A stretch of DNA of 64,000 nucleotides, taken from contig NC_085137.1 of assembly GCF_035046485.1 (NCBI RefSeq), forward strand, positions 310,321,164-310,385,163, written 5' to 3'. The position numbers and the translations under genes were made by a program. Under the pieces are notes generated by a model. That model saw nothing but the letters and a program-made list of their open reading frames with translations, was not told the DNA's origin and made no database searches. The stretch's first letter is position 1; each line of letters starts with the position of its first letter. Source of the stretch: Aedes albopictus. Taxonomy: Eukaryota > Arthropoda > Insecta > Diptera > Culicidae. Positions 55,546 through 64,000 of this stretch are shown here, one piece after another.

Positions 55546-55689
55546 AAAAATACATATGCAGAAGAAAAAAACAATAGAAACTGTTTGAAAACTGCTATTA
55601 GGTTTAAATAGGACCTATTTAATAGGTGGTTCGTAGAGTGTTGGCAAGAAAAAAAATCTTTGTTGTTTTCTCATCGGCGTGGGAAATTT

Positions 55690-55795
55690 TGTTCGGCGGC
55701 GTGGAAAAATATAAACAGCGGCGCGCCGGGTCAATTTAACTGGCGGCGGCGGCGTGGAAAAATCGTCGGCGACGGCGGCGCGGCGCGGCGGCGCA
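55690..55795. repeat. CGG-rich tract, right
   Basis: GGCGGCGTGGAAAAAT repeats and CGGCGG runs, the counterpart of 50095-50205. Confidence 0.8.
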
Positions 55796-55803
55796 CACGT
55801 CTA

Positions 55804-55850
55804 CTCGGGCAGTGTCCAGTTACTAGGCCAGTGTATGTACACAGCAAAAA
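55804..55850 (-). mobile_element. LOA-like LINE, part 2
   Basis: A minus-strand frame gives TGLVTGHCP ending exactly where SRYHLKNIG of part 1 should continue. Upstream similarity fades by about 55850, so the copy is 5'-truncated. Confidence 0.55.
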
Positions 55851-56159
55851 AAATATGAAAGTTAAGCATCACGTAAATTGAAGATTAACTGAAATTTGCG
55901 GCAGAAAAATGTAAATCACCAACATTGAACGTCAGCCGAGCAGCCCGCTGCTGGTCAGACGGTTTGTTTACAGATTTTAAAGCATATTCGCTTTAAATTT
56001 ACATGCATCTGCTATAAATCATGCCAGCCACCCTCCGTCACCAGCTAAACGAACGACTGCTCGCAGCTGTGGCGGTTTTCCCGTTGTCTCTCTCAGCACT
56101 CTCTGCAGCAGACGGAGCGTGCATTATGGTAGGAGCAGTTCAACTTTGACTGACTGCTC
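55851..56159. other. unassigned spacer
   Basis: No gene recognised. A GC-balanced patch at 56025-56150 has no frame of interest. Confidence 0.3.
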
Positions 56160-56245
56160 ATCAACCAGCTGAGATAGCCGAGAGAGCTCGGGCGTGCTAC
56201 TCACACCCCACGGATCTGAGTTCGATTCTCGCTCGGAGTTTAATT
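56160..56245 (+). repeat. tRNA-like segment, probably a SINE head
   Basis: Contains GATAGCCGAGAGAGCTCGGG (box A-like) and GAGTTCGATTCTCGC (box B-like) about 40 bp apart, followed by AT-rich sequence. No complete cloverleaf seen. Confidence 0.45.
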
Positions 56246-56351
56246 TCTCTTTATATTTTCTAACAGATATCTGCAATGTAATTTTAAGATCGCACAAAAA
56301 TTTCCATCATATATGACGGGGTCCTTTTGTTACATTCTATCCGTCATAATT

Positions 56352-56741
56352 TTACAGGTTTTTTTCGAACTGTGTATCTGAGAAAGTACAAATATTTCTG
56401 TATTTGTATTTCTGTATTTTCTCTCTGTATTTTCTCTCAAGGCAGATATTTGCGCATTTGAAAATAGCAAGAATCTCTGCTTGAAACACCGTAGGATAGT
56501 GTCCCATCGCCACTGAAATTTGTATTCCAGGGCCATAGATTCCTGCTCCCATTTTAATTCCAACTGTTGAGCCATCTGTATAGAATTTGATTGCTCCTTG
56601 ACGAACAGTGGGACCTCCGACTTCCCAATCTGTACGAGTTGTTTCGTGCAACTTGTAAGGAACATCATGGTTCTCCACAGGTTTCATCCAGTCTTTAATC
56701 ATTTTCATTACTGGCCTATTTTGAAAGTACTGTGAAATCAC
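56352..56741 (-). pseudogene. RNase H domain of the LOA-like element, C-terminally truncated
   Basis: Shows FYTDGS (first catalytic Asp), AEILAI (catalytic Glu) and FSDTQ (third Asp). After that the sequence no longer resembles RNase H. A short duplication-like KYREKIQKYKYRN lies between Glu and Asp. It follows the RT in the same frame after one stop codon. Confidence 0.75.
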
Positions 56742-56747
56742 CTCACC

Positions 56748-58379
56748 TCAATCAAGATCACCTGGCATAAACTTTTTAACTCGTTCAAGTCTCAGCTTTT
56801 CCTTTTCTGCTTCTAATTGCACGTACTCGTGCAAAGGTAGCAGATTGAGAATCGCATCTAAAGCTTTTGATGGAGTGCTTCGCATCGCTCCTGTAACAGC
56901 AATGGACGCAAGACGTTGAATTTTCGCAAACTTTGATTGTGTGGTAGCCTCTTTTGTTTTTGGCCACCAGACAAGCGAAGCATACGTCACTTTTGGGCGG
57001 ATTATGGCAGTATAAATCCACATTATCATTTTTGGTTTCAAGCTCCACTTCCTGCCAATAGTTTTGGAGCATAACCAGAACGCACTTGTTGCCTTACCGA
57101 TCACGGACTCAATTTGAGCATTCCAGTTCAGTTTAGCATCCAGTATCAAACCTAAGTATTTGACTCGATCACTAGGATGAATTTGTATCCCTCCAAGCCG
57201 AAAAGCTTTTAGGTTGATCTTCTTTCTCCTAGTGAAAGGGACAATTACGACTTTTGACGAGTTGATGCTAAGGCCCTCCTTAATACACCATGAATGTGTA
57301 TAGTTTAGAGCCCTTTGCATTCTTTCCGAAACAGTTTCGTCATACTTTCCTTTCACTATTATGACTATATCGTCTGCATAGCCCACAACTTCGAAACCTT
57401 TTTCCTTCAAGCTTCTTAGAAGATCGTCTACAACCAAGGACCACATTAGTGGTGAGAGGACTCCTCCTTGAGGGCTACCTTTCGTTGCCCTTACTGTTAT
57501 AGAAGAACTTCCCAGCTCAGAGGTGATTTCTCTTTTTGCAAGCACAGTATCAATCCAATGTATGATACGTTGGTCGAAGTTTTTGTTCTCCATGGCACGC
57601 TTCATAGATGAATAGGAGGCATTATCAAATGCTCCCTCTATGTCTAAAAAGGCGCATAGAGCTATTTCTTTTGCTGAAAACGTTTTTTCCACCTTTGTTA
57701 CTAGCGAATGAAGTGCCGTAACCGTTGACTTACCAGATTGATAAGCAAACTGGAAGTCAGATAGGGGATGGTCTTTTATGTAAGAAGAATTGATAAAATC
57801 CTTCAAAACCTTTTCCATAGTCTTCAACAAAACTGAAGAAAGACTAATTGGCCTGTATGCTTTGGGATGCGTCTTGTCTCGCTTCCCCTTTTTTGGTATA
57901 AAGATAACTTTTACAAGTCTCCATTTTGATGGGACGTAATTCAATCTTAAACTAGCCTTGAACATCTCAATTAGTGGTGGAACCAACACCGCTTCTCCAT
58001 TATGAATCAGTGCTGGAAATATTTCATCAACTCCTGCAGATTTAAAAGGCTGAAATGATCTAATTGCATTTTCCACTCTGGCCTTCGTGAAGATTTCATC
58101 AGCAAAATCTGAGGCGGTGTTTATTGTACTAGTTGACTCCGATGAGTTTATACTAGGACATCCTTCACCTTCCAGAGATATAGTATCATTGGAATCCACA
58201 CTTAGAACCGAACCTGGAAAATGGGTTTCCATCATTAAATCCAAAGTTTCACGAGGAGTTTTGGTAAAAGCTCCATCGTCGCGCTTCAGGTTTCCCAATT
58301 CATTTGAATGATCTTTTGCAAGCGTTTTCTGTAGTCTTGCAACTACAGGAGTGCTGTTTATGTTTTCACATGTCAGCAT
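56748..58379 (-). pseudogene. reverse transcriptase of the LOA-like element
   Basis: 543 codons open without a stop. In order: PKKGKRD (163-169), AYRPISL (174-180), the palm motif A FLDIEGAFD (244-252), motif B GSPQGGVLSP (301-310), the catalytic YADD (334-337), SKVVIVPF and KYLGLILD, then a thumb ending KKFMPGDLD. All core RT motifs are intact. It is counted as a pseudogene because the upstream and downstream joins are broken. Confidence 0.9.
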
Positions 58380-58590
58380 CCAAGATTTTCTTTTCGATTT
58401 TCGTATTTCGTTGTTATAATCAGTCAGGGCTTTCCTGTACTGAGTCCAATCTCCGGTTTATTTCGCTCTATTGAACATTTCACGAGAAAATTTTCTAAGG
58501 CGATCCAGTTTAAAGTTCCACCATGGCACGTCTCTAGTAGAAGATGATTGAATGGTGGGACAACTTCTATTAAAGGAATTGATGATACTT

Positions 58591-59430
58591 TCATTTACCC
58601 TTTGAGAAAATGATTCTAACTGTTGGGTTAGAATCAATAGTTTCTCCCATTGTAAATGAATGCGTATTCAACAATTCTAAATATTGATCCCAGTTTGTCC
58701 TCCTGGGATTTCTAAATGCGGTTCTAGAATAATCTCCATCACTCCGATTGAAGATTATGTGTTTATGATCAGATAGAGAAATCTCATCTGACACGTGCCA
58801 GTTTGTGATCTTTTCAAAGATTGCAGCATTGCACAGTGTTAGATCCAAGACCTCTTGTCTGATTACATTTGAGAAAGTAGGTTTATCACCATTGTTGCAA
58901 ATGTCTATATTATTCGAAGACAGATACTCTAATAGTGACTCACCTCGACTGTTAATATCCGTACTACCCCAAATCGTGTGATGTGCATTGGCGTCACAGC
59001 CAATGATAAACGATTTGTTGTTTTCTTTACAGAATTGGACAAATGGTGCGATCTCAGAAGGAGGTGCCTCAGGAACATCACCAGGAAAGTAAGCTGAAGC
59101 CACAGCGATCTCAGTTTTACCCCTAGTGGTTGGTACCTCTACCATGATCGCAACAATGTCCTTTCTGATAAACTCTGTCATAGGATAGCATTTTAACGTT
59201 TTGCGTACTAAGACAGCGGTTCTGGGTGAATCTTGTTGCTCATCATAAAATAGTTTTCTATTTTGTGTCAGAACTCCAAGAATCTTTCGTTTAATGGACC
59301 ATGGCTCTTGAATAAGCGCCACTTCCAGTCCTTCTTTTCTAAACCTTCGACTCAACACAGCAGAAGCACCTTTTGCTTGATAAAGGTTTACCTGTACGAA
59401 CTTAATTCCTGTCATAAATAAATAATTCAT
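58591..59430 (-). pseudogene. APE-type endonuclease of the LOA-like element
   Basis: 280-codon frame with the expected order of catalytic blocks: FVQVNLYQAKGA near the N terminus, ALIQEPWS (catalytic Glu), ASAYFPGD, GCDANAHHTIWGS (Asp/Asn block), and SDEISLSDHKHI near the end (SDH motif). It ends prematurely at 58591 because of a frameshift. The ATG at 59430 reads MNYLFMTGIK, so the start could equally be the second ATG. Confidence 0.85.
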
Positions 59431-59753
59431 TTACCCACTGTTATTATGCCTCGGAATTGAGACGTAAGAAAAGTGGCCGATTATCCCGGAGACAAATAAG
59501 GTCCACTGCGTCATTGCTCCGTTTAACACAGTAAGGGCAACATACTGTGGAGGGTGCCCTGGTACTCCACAGGCTCCGTTCACGGTTAAGTTTTTATAAG
59601 ACCCCCCTAACCATTCATTCCTAGGCACGGTACGCTTGACACCATGAATTAGGGGTCGCTTGTTTGGTGGACTTTTACCACCGGATTAGGCAATCCGTAG
59701 TGATATTCTTAGCCAGTTGAGGGAACTGCTACCGCCGCTACACGGCTATCTAG

Positions 59754-60333
59754 GCTGATCGGGAATAGAAATTAATATTGATGATCAACTTCTTTAGAGC
59801 CCGAACAGCCGGCTCAAAAACAATGAAATACTATCAAAATCGATGCAGTTTATCCAAATTAGGCATATTCACGTGGAAACTAGCGCATTTAGTCGAAGAA
59901 AGATGCATTTTGTTCAATTTTGAAGTGCTTTGCCCCCCCCCCCCCCAACTACGTCACAAGTTGGCGCGTATGTCCGTGATCGATTGTGAAATACCAAGTT
60001 TAACGACAGTAGACACTAGACAGTAGTCTAGTAAATAGCAAAACCGAACGTAACGAATAAGACTGGCTGAGGAACATCGAAATCACGGTGTGTCTGTGGC
60101 TCAAACGCAGGAGAAACTCCAGTTCGATTTGTCTAAAGCAAGCTGAGATCTTTAACAAATAGGGCATAAGTTCGAAATGCAGCGGAAAAGATACTGAAAT
60201 TCTATTATTTTATTAAAAACCAGTACTGTATACTTACGTTTGGTAAGAGCTGTGTATCACTCTCGCCGGCTAATACTACACTATTAAAACTAAAACGCAG
60301 GCAGGTCCAAGCATTCGATCTGATAAGGCAATG
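59754..60333. other. unassigned region with a 14-C homopolymer
   Basis: Contains a C run at about 59933-59946, unusual in AT-rich DNA and a likely site of length variation or assembly error. The remainder shows no coding signal. It forms the 3' flank of the zinc-knuckle gene. Confidence 0.4.
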
Positions 60334-60339
60334 TTTATT
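60334..60339 (-). terminator. polyadenylation signal of the zinc-knuckle gene
   Basis: AATAAA on the minus strand, about 90 bp after the stop codon of the gene at 60428. Confidence 0.5.
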
Positions 60340-60427
60340 ATTTTCGCTGACACGCCAATACTGACCCAGTCAGTGGAGGTGTGCATCGATCCATTGTCGA
60401 GAGCAGCTCGGCCTCGTCGCTCTTCTC

Positions 60428-60970
60428 TCACTTAATCGCAATACGAGGCCGAAAACGACTATCCGGGTGGTGATTTTTTTGCTTGCACACCGATGCCAAG
60501 TGACCCGACGTATGGCAAATGTTGCAAGTCTTGCCTCGATGGTTGCACCGGTCCGTACGATGTCCGGTGTGACCACACACGCCACACTCTTTGTTGCGAT
60601 CATAAGAAGCCTTCGTGGAATTCATGGCACTGCCATTCGTCGATTTTGGTTGGTTCTTCCGAGCGTTCTGGTTCCGGTTGATCTGTGCGGCCTTTACGTG
60701 TCCGGTCGTTCGTGGAAGTGCCGCCGGCTTATGACTTCGGTGAGTAGATGAACTCGATGCACTTGGCGAATTATGGTGGTGTTGTCCGTTGCTGGAAGAT
60801 AGTGCCGTTCCCAGGGCGTGATTAACGTTCAAATTGGTTGGTGCAGCTGGTTTGGAGCTAACCATATGAGCCTGTGACCAGCTAGATTTCTGCTGGCTGT
60901 GGCCATGATGATGGGATGCTCCGCGCTTAGTGGGGCTCTTTTTAACTGACTTAGATGATCCGCTACCCAT
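60428..60970 (-). CDS. His/Ser-rich protein with two CCHC zinc knuckles
   Basis: A 180-codon frame from the ATG at 60970 to the TGA at 60428. The N terminus MGSGSSKS fits the N-myristoylation pattern (Gly2, Ser6). Residues 10-125 are rich in Ser, His, Asn, Lys and Ala (for example RGASHHHGHSQQK), predicted disordered and strongly basic. The C terminus holds two CX2CX4HX4C knuckles: C129-C132-H137-C142 and C149-C152-H157-C162, ending GHLASVCKQK, nearly the same as in the 34960 gene. No capsid domain. Composition and knuckle pairing point to a nucleic-acid-binding protein derived from a retroelement Gag nucleocapsid, or a host gene that acquired the pair. AATAAA lies 90 bp downstream. An upstream in-frame TTG (60988) is not taken as start. 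Confidence 0.75.
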   Translation of the reverse strand: MGSGSSKSVKKSPTKRGASHHHGHSQQKSSWSQAHMVSSKPAAPTNLNVNHALGTALSSSNGQHHHNSPSASSSSTHRSHKPAALPRTTGHVKAAQINRNQNARKNQPKSTNGSAMNSTKASYDRNKECGVCGHTGHRTDRCNHRGKTCNICHTSGHLASVCKQKNHHPDSRFRPRIAIK

Positions 60971-61123
60971 ATCACTCGAATACTTCAATCCTGACTACTT
61001 TTCCCTTCAAGTGATTTAAGTGGAATAATAACTATTTTTTGAAACACGCGATGATACCTAGAAGAACAGTAGAGGTAGAGAAAGTGAAAAGAATGGGACA
61101 ATCTAGGAACATTCTAGTAGGTA

Positions 61124-61330
61124 CCGTAAAACGGGGTATCATTGATCAGGAGGCTAACATTGATCGGCTGGTACTTCTCTTGAAATATTTAATCAAAACA
61201 ATTTTATTAAATCAGTTGCTATTCAAGATAGATAGAAAAAAAATATGGGACCTAATTTTATTCGAGATTTTTTATTACATTTTTGAAGTTTTTTTTTATA
61301 AAAAATGATCAATTATTTCTCAGAAATGTG
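61124..61330 (+). mobile_element. one-ended fragment of a TA-CCGTAAAACGGGG-type element
   Basis: Begins at TA (61122-61123) with CCGTAAAACGGGGTATCATT and AACATTGATCGG. Related to 11395 and 22745. The interior is AT-rich and no opposite end is seen. Confidence 0.5.
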
Positions 61331-61469
61331 GATGTTTAGAACGTCTGGAATAATATTTAACAAAGTCCAAATTTTAATAATATTTTTTCTTTGATTTTAT
61401 GAATTCGCTACAAAAGCATGGTTGGATGTAGGAAAAAATGTATAGTTTTCTTACTGGAACTTGTACGTA

Positions 61470-61985
61470 CACTCCCGATCAAAAGGTTGTGGTCACCCCC
61501 TCAAAAACATGTCATTTTTTTAGGCCCATATCTTCTAAAATTTGCGTCCGATTTCAAAACCCTAGATCCCATTCAAAAAATAATAAGTCAAACAAACTTT
61601 GAACATGTTTTAAAAGAAACTTAAAAAAAATGTATGTAAACTTAACCCAAAGTTGCCAAATTTTCTAAAAAATGAATATAAACTTAAGGCAGTGTCGCTG
61701 AAAATTGGGTCGACCAAATTTTAAGATAAGAGTGGTAATATAACCCATTTTCTATTGGCTTTTAACTGCTTTTTACAGAACTTAGCTTAAAAATCTAGAA
61801 AAAAAGATATTAAGTAAATTAACTCTTCATGTCATCGACCAAAAGTTTGGGGCCACCCCTCAATATGATGTATCAGCCAAAAGTTTGGGGTTACTTTCGT
61901 AAAACATGGAAAAGTGATTTGATGACATCTTCGTCATCTATAGTTCCATTTTTATTCTTTTTGGCTCATATCAAAGATCAGGAGT
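61470..61985 (+). mobile_element. half copy of the 16702-17917 palindrome
   Basis: TA at 61468-61469 and the end CACTCCCGATCAAAAGGTT begin a segment matching one arm of the 1.2-kb palindrome up to about 61985 (including GTCATCTATAG and TTTTTGGCTCATATCAAAG). The second arm is absent. Confidence 0.85.
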
Positions 61986-62139
61986 ACGAAGTCTATTTGA
62001 TATATAAAAAATCTAAACAAAAAAGCATTTCCTTTTGATTGTTTTAAAAATCTATGTAAAAAGTGGAAAAAATAGATAAAGGCTGAAAGTCAGCTTTCTA
62101 CAGAAAAATAATAAAAAAATATCGAAGGGTAAGGTTTTT

Positions 62140-64000
62140 GGAAAATCTTTTGGCATCTACCATAGATCCACGATACATATTACCATCAGTATTTTTTTCC
62201 TTGAAATATCCTCAAGCATTTCCGAGTAATAATTTTCTTGAAGAAGAAAATTAAGATTTTCATATGCCCTAATTAAAAACTTGGTGAAGGAAAAAAAACA
62301 AATGAAATGAATCACATTTTCAGCTGTGAGAAATTCCTGAGTTCTAACGATTTCTCAAGAAAATCTTCCAGGGAATATGAAAAAAAAATCTGCCGGGAAT
62401 GCATTCGCAGATATCATTGAAAACCCTGAAAATTTACCAGGAATTCCTTCAGAAAATTTATAGTTTCTTCCAGAATGTCCTCCAAAGTTTACTAGATATT
62501 ACACTAGAAATAAATGTAAGTACTGCTTTACAAAACTTTCCTTGGATTCCTTCCAAAATGGCTCCTTGGATTTTTTTTAGAACATCTTCCATGTACTTAA
62601 TGCATCAGAAATCTCTTTAAAATTTCCTTCTGAAATTCCTCAACAGCATCCACCCGTAATTTCTCCAAGAATTCTTCAAGAAAAGCTTCCATGGGTTTTC
62701 TAAGCAACTACTCTATGGTTCTTTCAGATATTCATACGAGACTTCTTTAAGGAGATCGAGGAGTTTCTTCAGAAATCAAAATTTTAGAACTTCCTCAAGG
62801 ATTTCTTTAGAAATTTTTTGACAAACTCATTAAGATTTTTTTTTTGCAAAGTTTTCTTCAGAAATTCTTCTAGAGATACCTTTGGGAATTTCTTTGGAGA
62901 TTCCTACAGAAATTCTTGATGACATTCCTACAGGAATTTGTCCAAGGATTCCTTTGTGATGCTTATTTTGATTTCTTTCAAAGTTGCTCTATGGTTTACA
63001 CCAAAAATTACTCCAGGAATTCAGTTTTACAATCTATCAAATCTATCAAAAACTTTTCCAGGGATTCATTTGGAAATATTTTAGGGCTTCAAATATTCCT
63101 TAAAAAAGTTCTGCAGTGATTCCTCCCAAAATTCTTCTGGGTAGATTTCCATGTGTTCCTTCTGAAACTCCACCATGGATTCTTTATAAATAATTCTTAG
63201 GCGAAATATCTGTTTGGAAAAGTCCTTAGGAAATTTCACCAGGGACTCTTCCAGAATATTCTACAGGGATTCCTTCAGAAATTCTTTCAAGTAGTTTATT
63301 CCACGGAGTTTATTCCAAATTTTGCAAAGATTCCTTCAGAAATTAGTACATGTATTTCTTTAAGAAATCCACCAGAGATTTGTTCAAGAAGCCATACAGA
63401 GCTTTCATTGGAAATTCCGGCAAGAATGCATAGAGGGATTTCTTCAGATATTCATTTAGGAATTTCTCTAGACATGCGAGCATAATTGCTTGCATTATTC
63501 AGGCAGGAATTACTTGCATTATTCAGGCAGGAATTCATTTATGGATTCCTGAAGGAGATCATATCGAGGTTTCTTCAGAAATTATTACGACATTTCCTCT
63601 AAGGATACATTTCTCCACGAATTCTTTAAGATATTCATTAACATCAACTAGGAATTTATACTGCTATTTTTTTTAAACATATCTCAAGAGTGTTTTCTAG
63701 GAATCTTTACAAATGCTTCGCCAAGCGCTTCTTAAGTTATTCCCTCAGGAATTCCCCCAGAAATACGTCAACAGATTGCTCTAGAAGTACTACCAGAAAA
63801 TCCTCCATGATGTTATTACAGGATGTTTCTAGGATTTTTTTTTCAAAAACTCCTAAATATACTTTTCTAATAATTCCACTTAAGGTTACCCGAAGAGTTT
63901 CTCCAAGTATTTATCCATGTAGTTCTTCAGAAATTTCTCCTGGGATTGCTTTAAGAATTTTCATAGGATTTCTTAAGATATTTTTCAATAGGTTCAGAAA
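62140..64000 (-). repeat. degenerate GAATTCC-type repeat block 4
   Basis: Continuous loose repeats such as TTCCTTCAGAAATTCTT and CCAGGAATT reach the end of the window, about 1.9 kb. Orientation as in block 2. No gene. Confidence 0.6.

Larger units (their letters stand above)
50079..55803. mobile_element. 5.7-kb composite element with (CGG)-rich terminal regions
   Basis: The left end reads TGTGTGCGCCG followed by CGGCGG-rich sequence (50095-50205). The right end is CGG-rich (55690-55790) and closes with CGGCGCACACG. Outside lies GCTCGGGC on the left and ACTCGGGC on the right, close to an 8-bp target duplication of hAT type. Removing the insert rejoins a LOA frame. The inside holds degenerate repeat blocks in opposite orientation (50340-51640, 54060-55230), TTCCCCGAA repeats, palindrome P5 and hairpins. 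Exact ends are approximate. Confidence 0.6.
56352..59753 (-). mobile_element. LOA/Lian-like LINE, nearly full length but inactive
   Basis: Minus-strand element with a probable 5' leader (59753-59431), an APE-type endonuclease frame (59430-58591), an RT frame (58379-56748) and an RNase H frame (56741-56352). RNase H downstream of RT is typical of the LOA and I groups. It is dead: there is a frameshift near 58610 between endonuclease and RT, an in-frame TAA at 58458-58460 and an in-frame TGA at 56748-56750 between RT and RNase H. The element stops inside RNase H, so its 3' end and the C-terminal knuckle region are missing. No separate ORF1 was found. Confidence 0.85.

Noticed and set aside
59933..59946. 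Poly(C) run as a regulatory tract
   Set aside because: An isolated homopolymer in unassigned DNA. Length polymorphism or a sequencing artefact is the simpler reading.
1..64000. Endogenous viral elements
   Set aside because: I looked for polymerase, nucleoprotein and glycoprotein-like frames. All RT-containing frames fit LINE families and no viral motif was recognised. A protein database search would be decisive.

Overview
The window looks like repeat-dense intergenic or intronic DNA from an Aedes mosquito. The best species clue is a near-complete tRNA-derived SINE of the Feilai type at 13881-14159, recognised from memory. The abundance of RTE-like and LOA/Lian-like non-LTR retrotransposons and of TA-flanked palindromic MITEs fits as well. 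I cannot separate Ae. aegypti from Ae. albopictus, and no bacterial or viral genome organisation is present.

Most of the sequence is transposon-derived and strongly nested. RTE-like copies lie at 3.8-5.1, 18.8-20.8, 22.9-24.5 (minus), 24.5-25.5 continued at 28.9-29.1, 42.1-43.7 (minus), 45.5-46.4 and 47.6-48.2 kb. One LOA-like element covers 56.35-59.75 kb (minus), and a second LOA-like 3' end is split by a 5.7-kb insertion (49.7-50.1 and 55.8 kb). A CR1-like endonuclease fragment is at 39.9-41.0 kb and a Penelope-type GIY-YIG fragment at 29.1-29.4 kb. About twenty inverted-repeat elements were delimited, many by TA target duplications seen at both ends. Several are almost complete palindromes that would give long hairpin RNA if transcribed: 1.2 kb at 16.7 kb, 1.0 kb at 29.5 kb, and five 208/217-bp copies between 47.9 and 52.6 kb. 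Long blocks of a degenerate repeat rich in GAATTCC- and TTCAGAAAT-like words fill parts of 2.2-3.0, 50.3-51.6, 54.1-55.2 and 62.1-64.0 kb.

Against this background there are four candidate functional coding loci. The clearest is an intact intronless 273-codon gene at 34960-35781 (+). It is a Ty3/gypsy-type capsid fused to two CCHC zinc knuckles, with an Inr and DPE at canonical spacing upstream and AATAAA downstream, but no protease, RT or visible LTR, so it is a candidate domesticated Gag. Two more open frames carry zinc knuckles of the same paired type: 60428-60970 (-; 180 aa, starts MGSGSS, His/Ser-rich, two knuckles) and 44795-45343 (-; four knuckles in two pairs, probably part of a spliced or decayed gene). 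A separate Ser/Pro-rich exon with a good splice donor lies at 18199-18623 (-) and looks like a host exon.

I do not see a single operating system here. The most interesting biology is the set of Gag-derived zinc-knuckle genes inside a transposon graveyard, and the concentration of nested palindromes that could feed small-RNA pathways.
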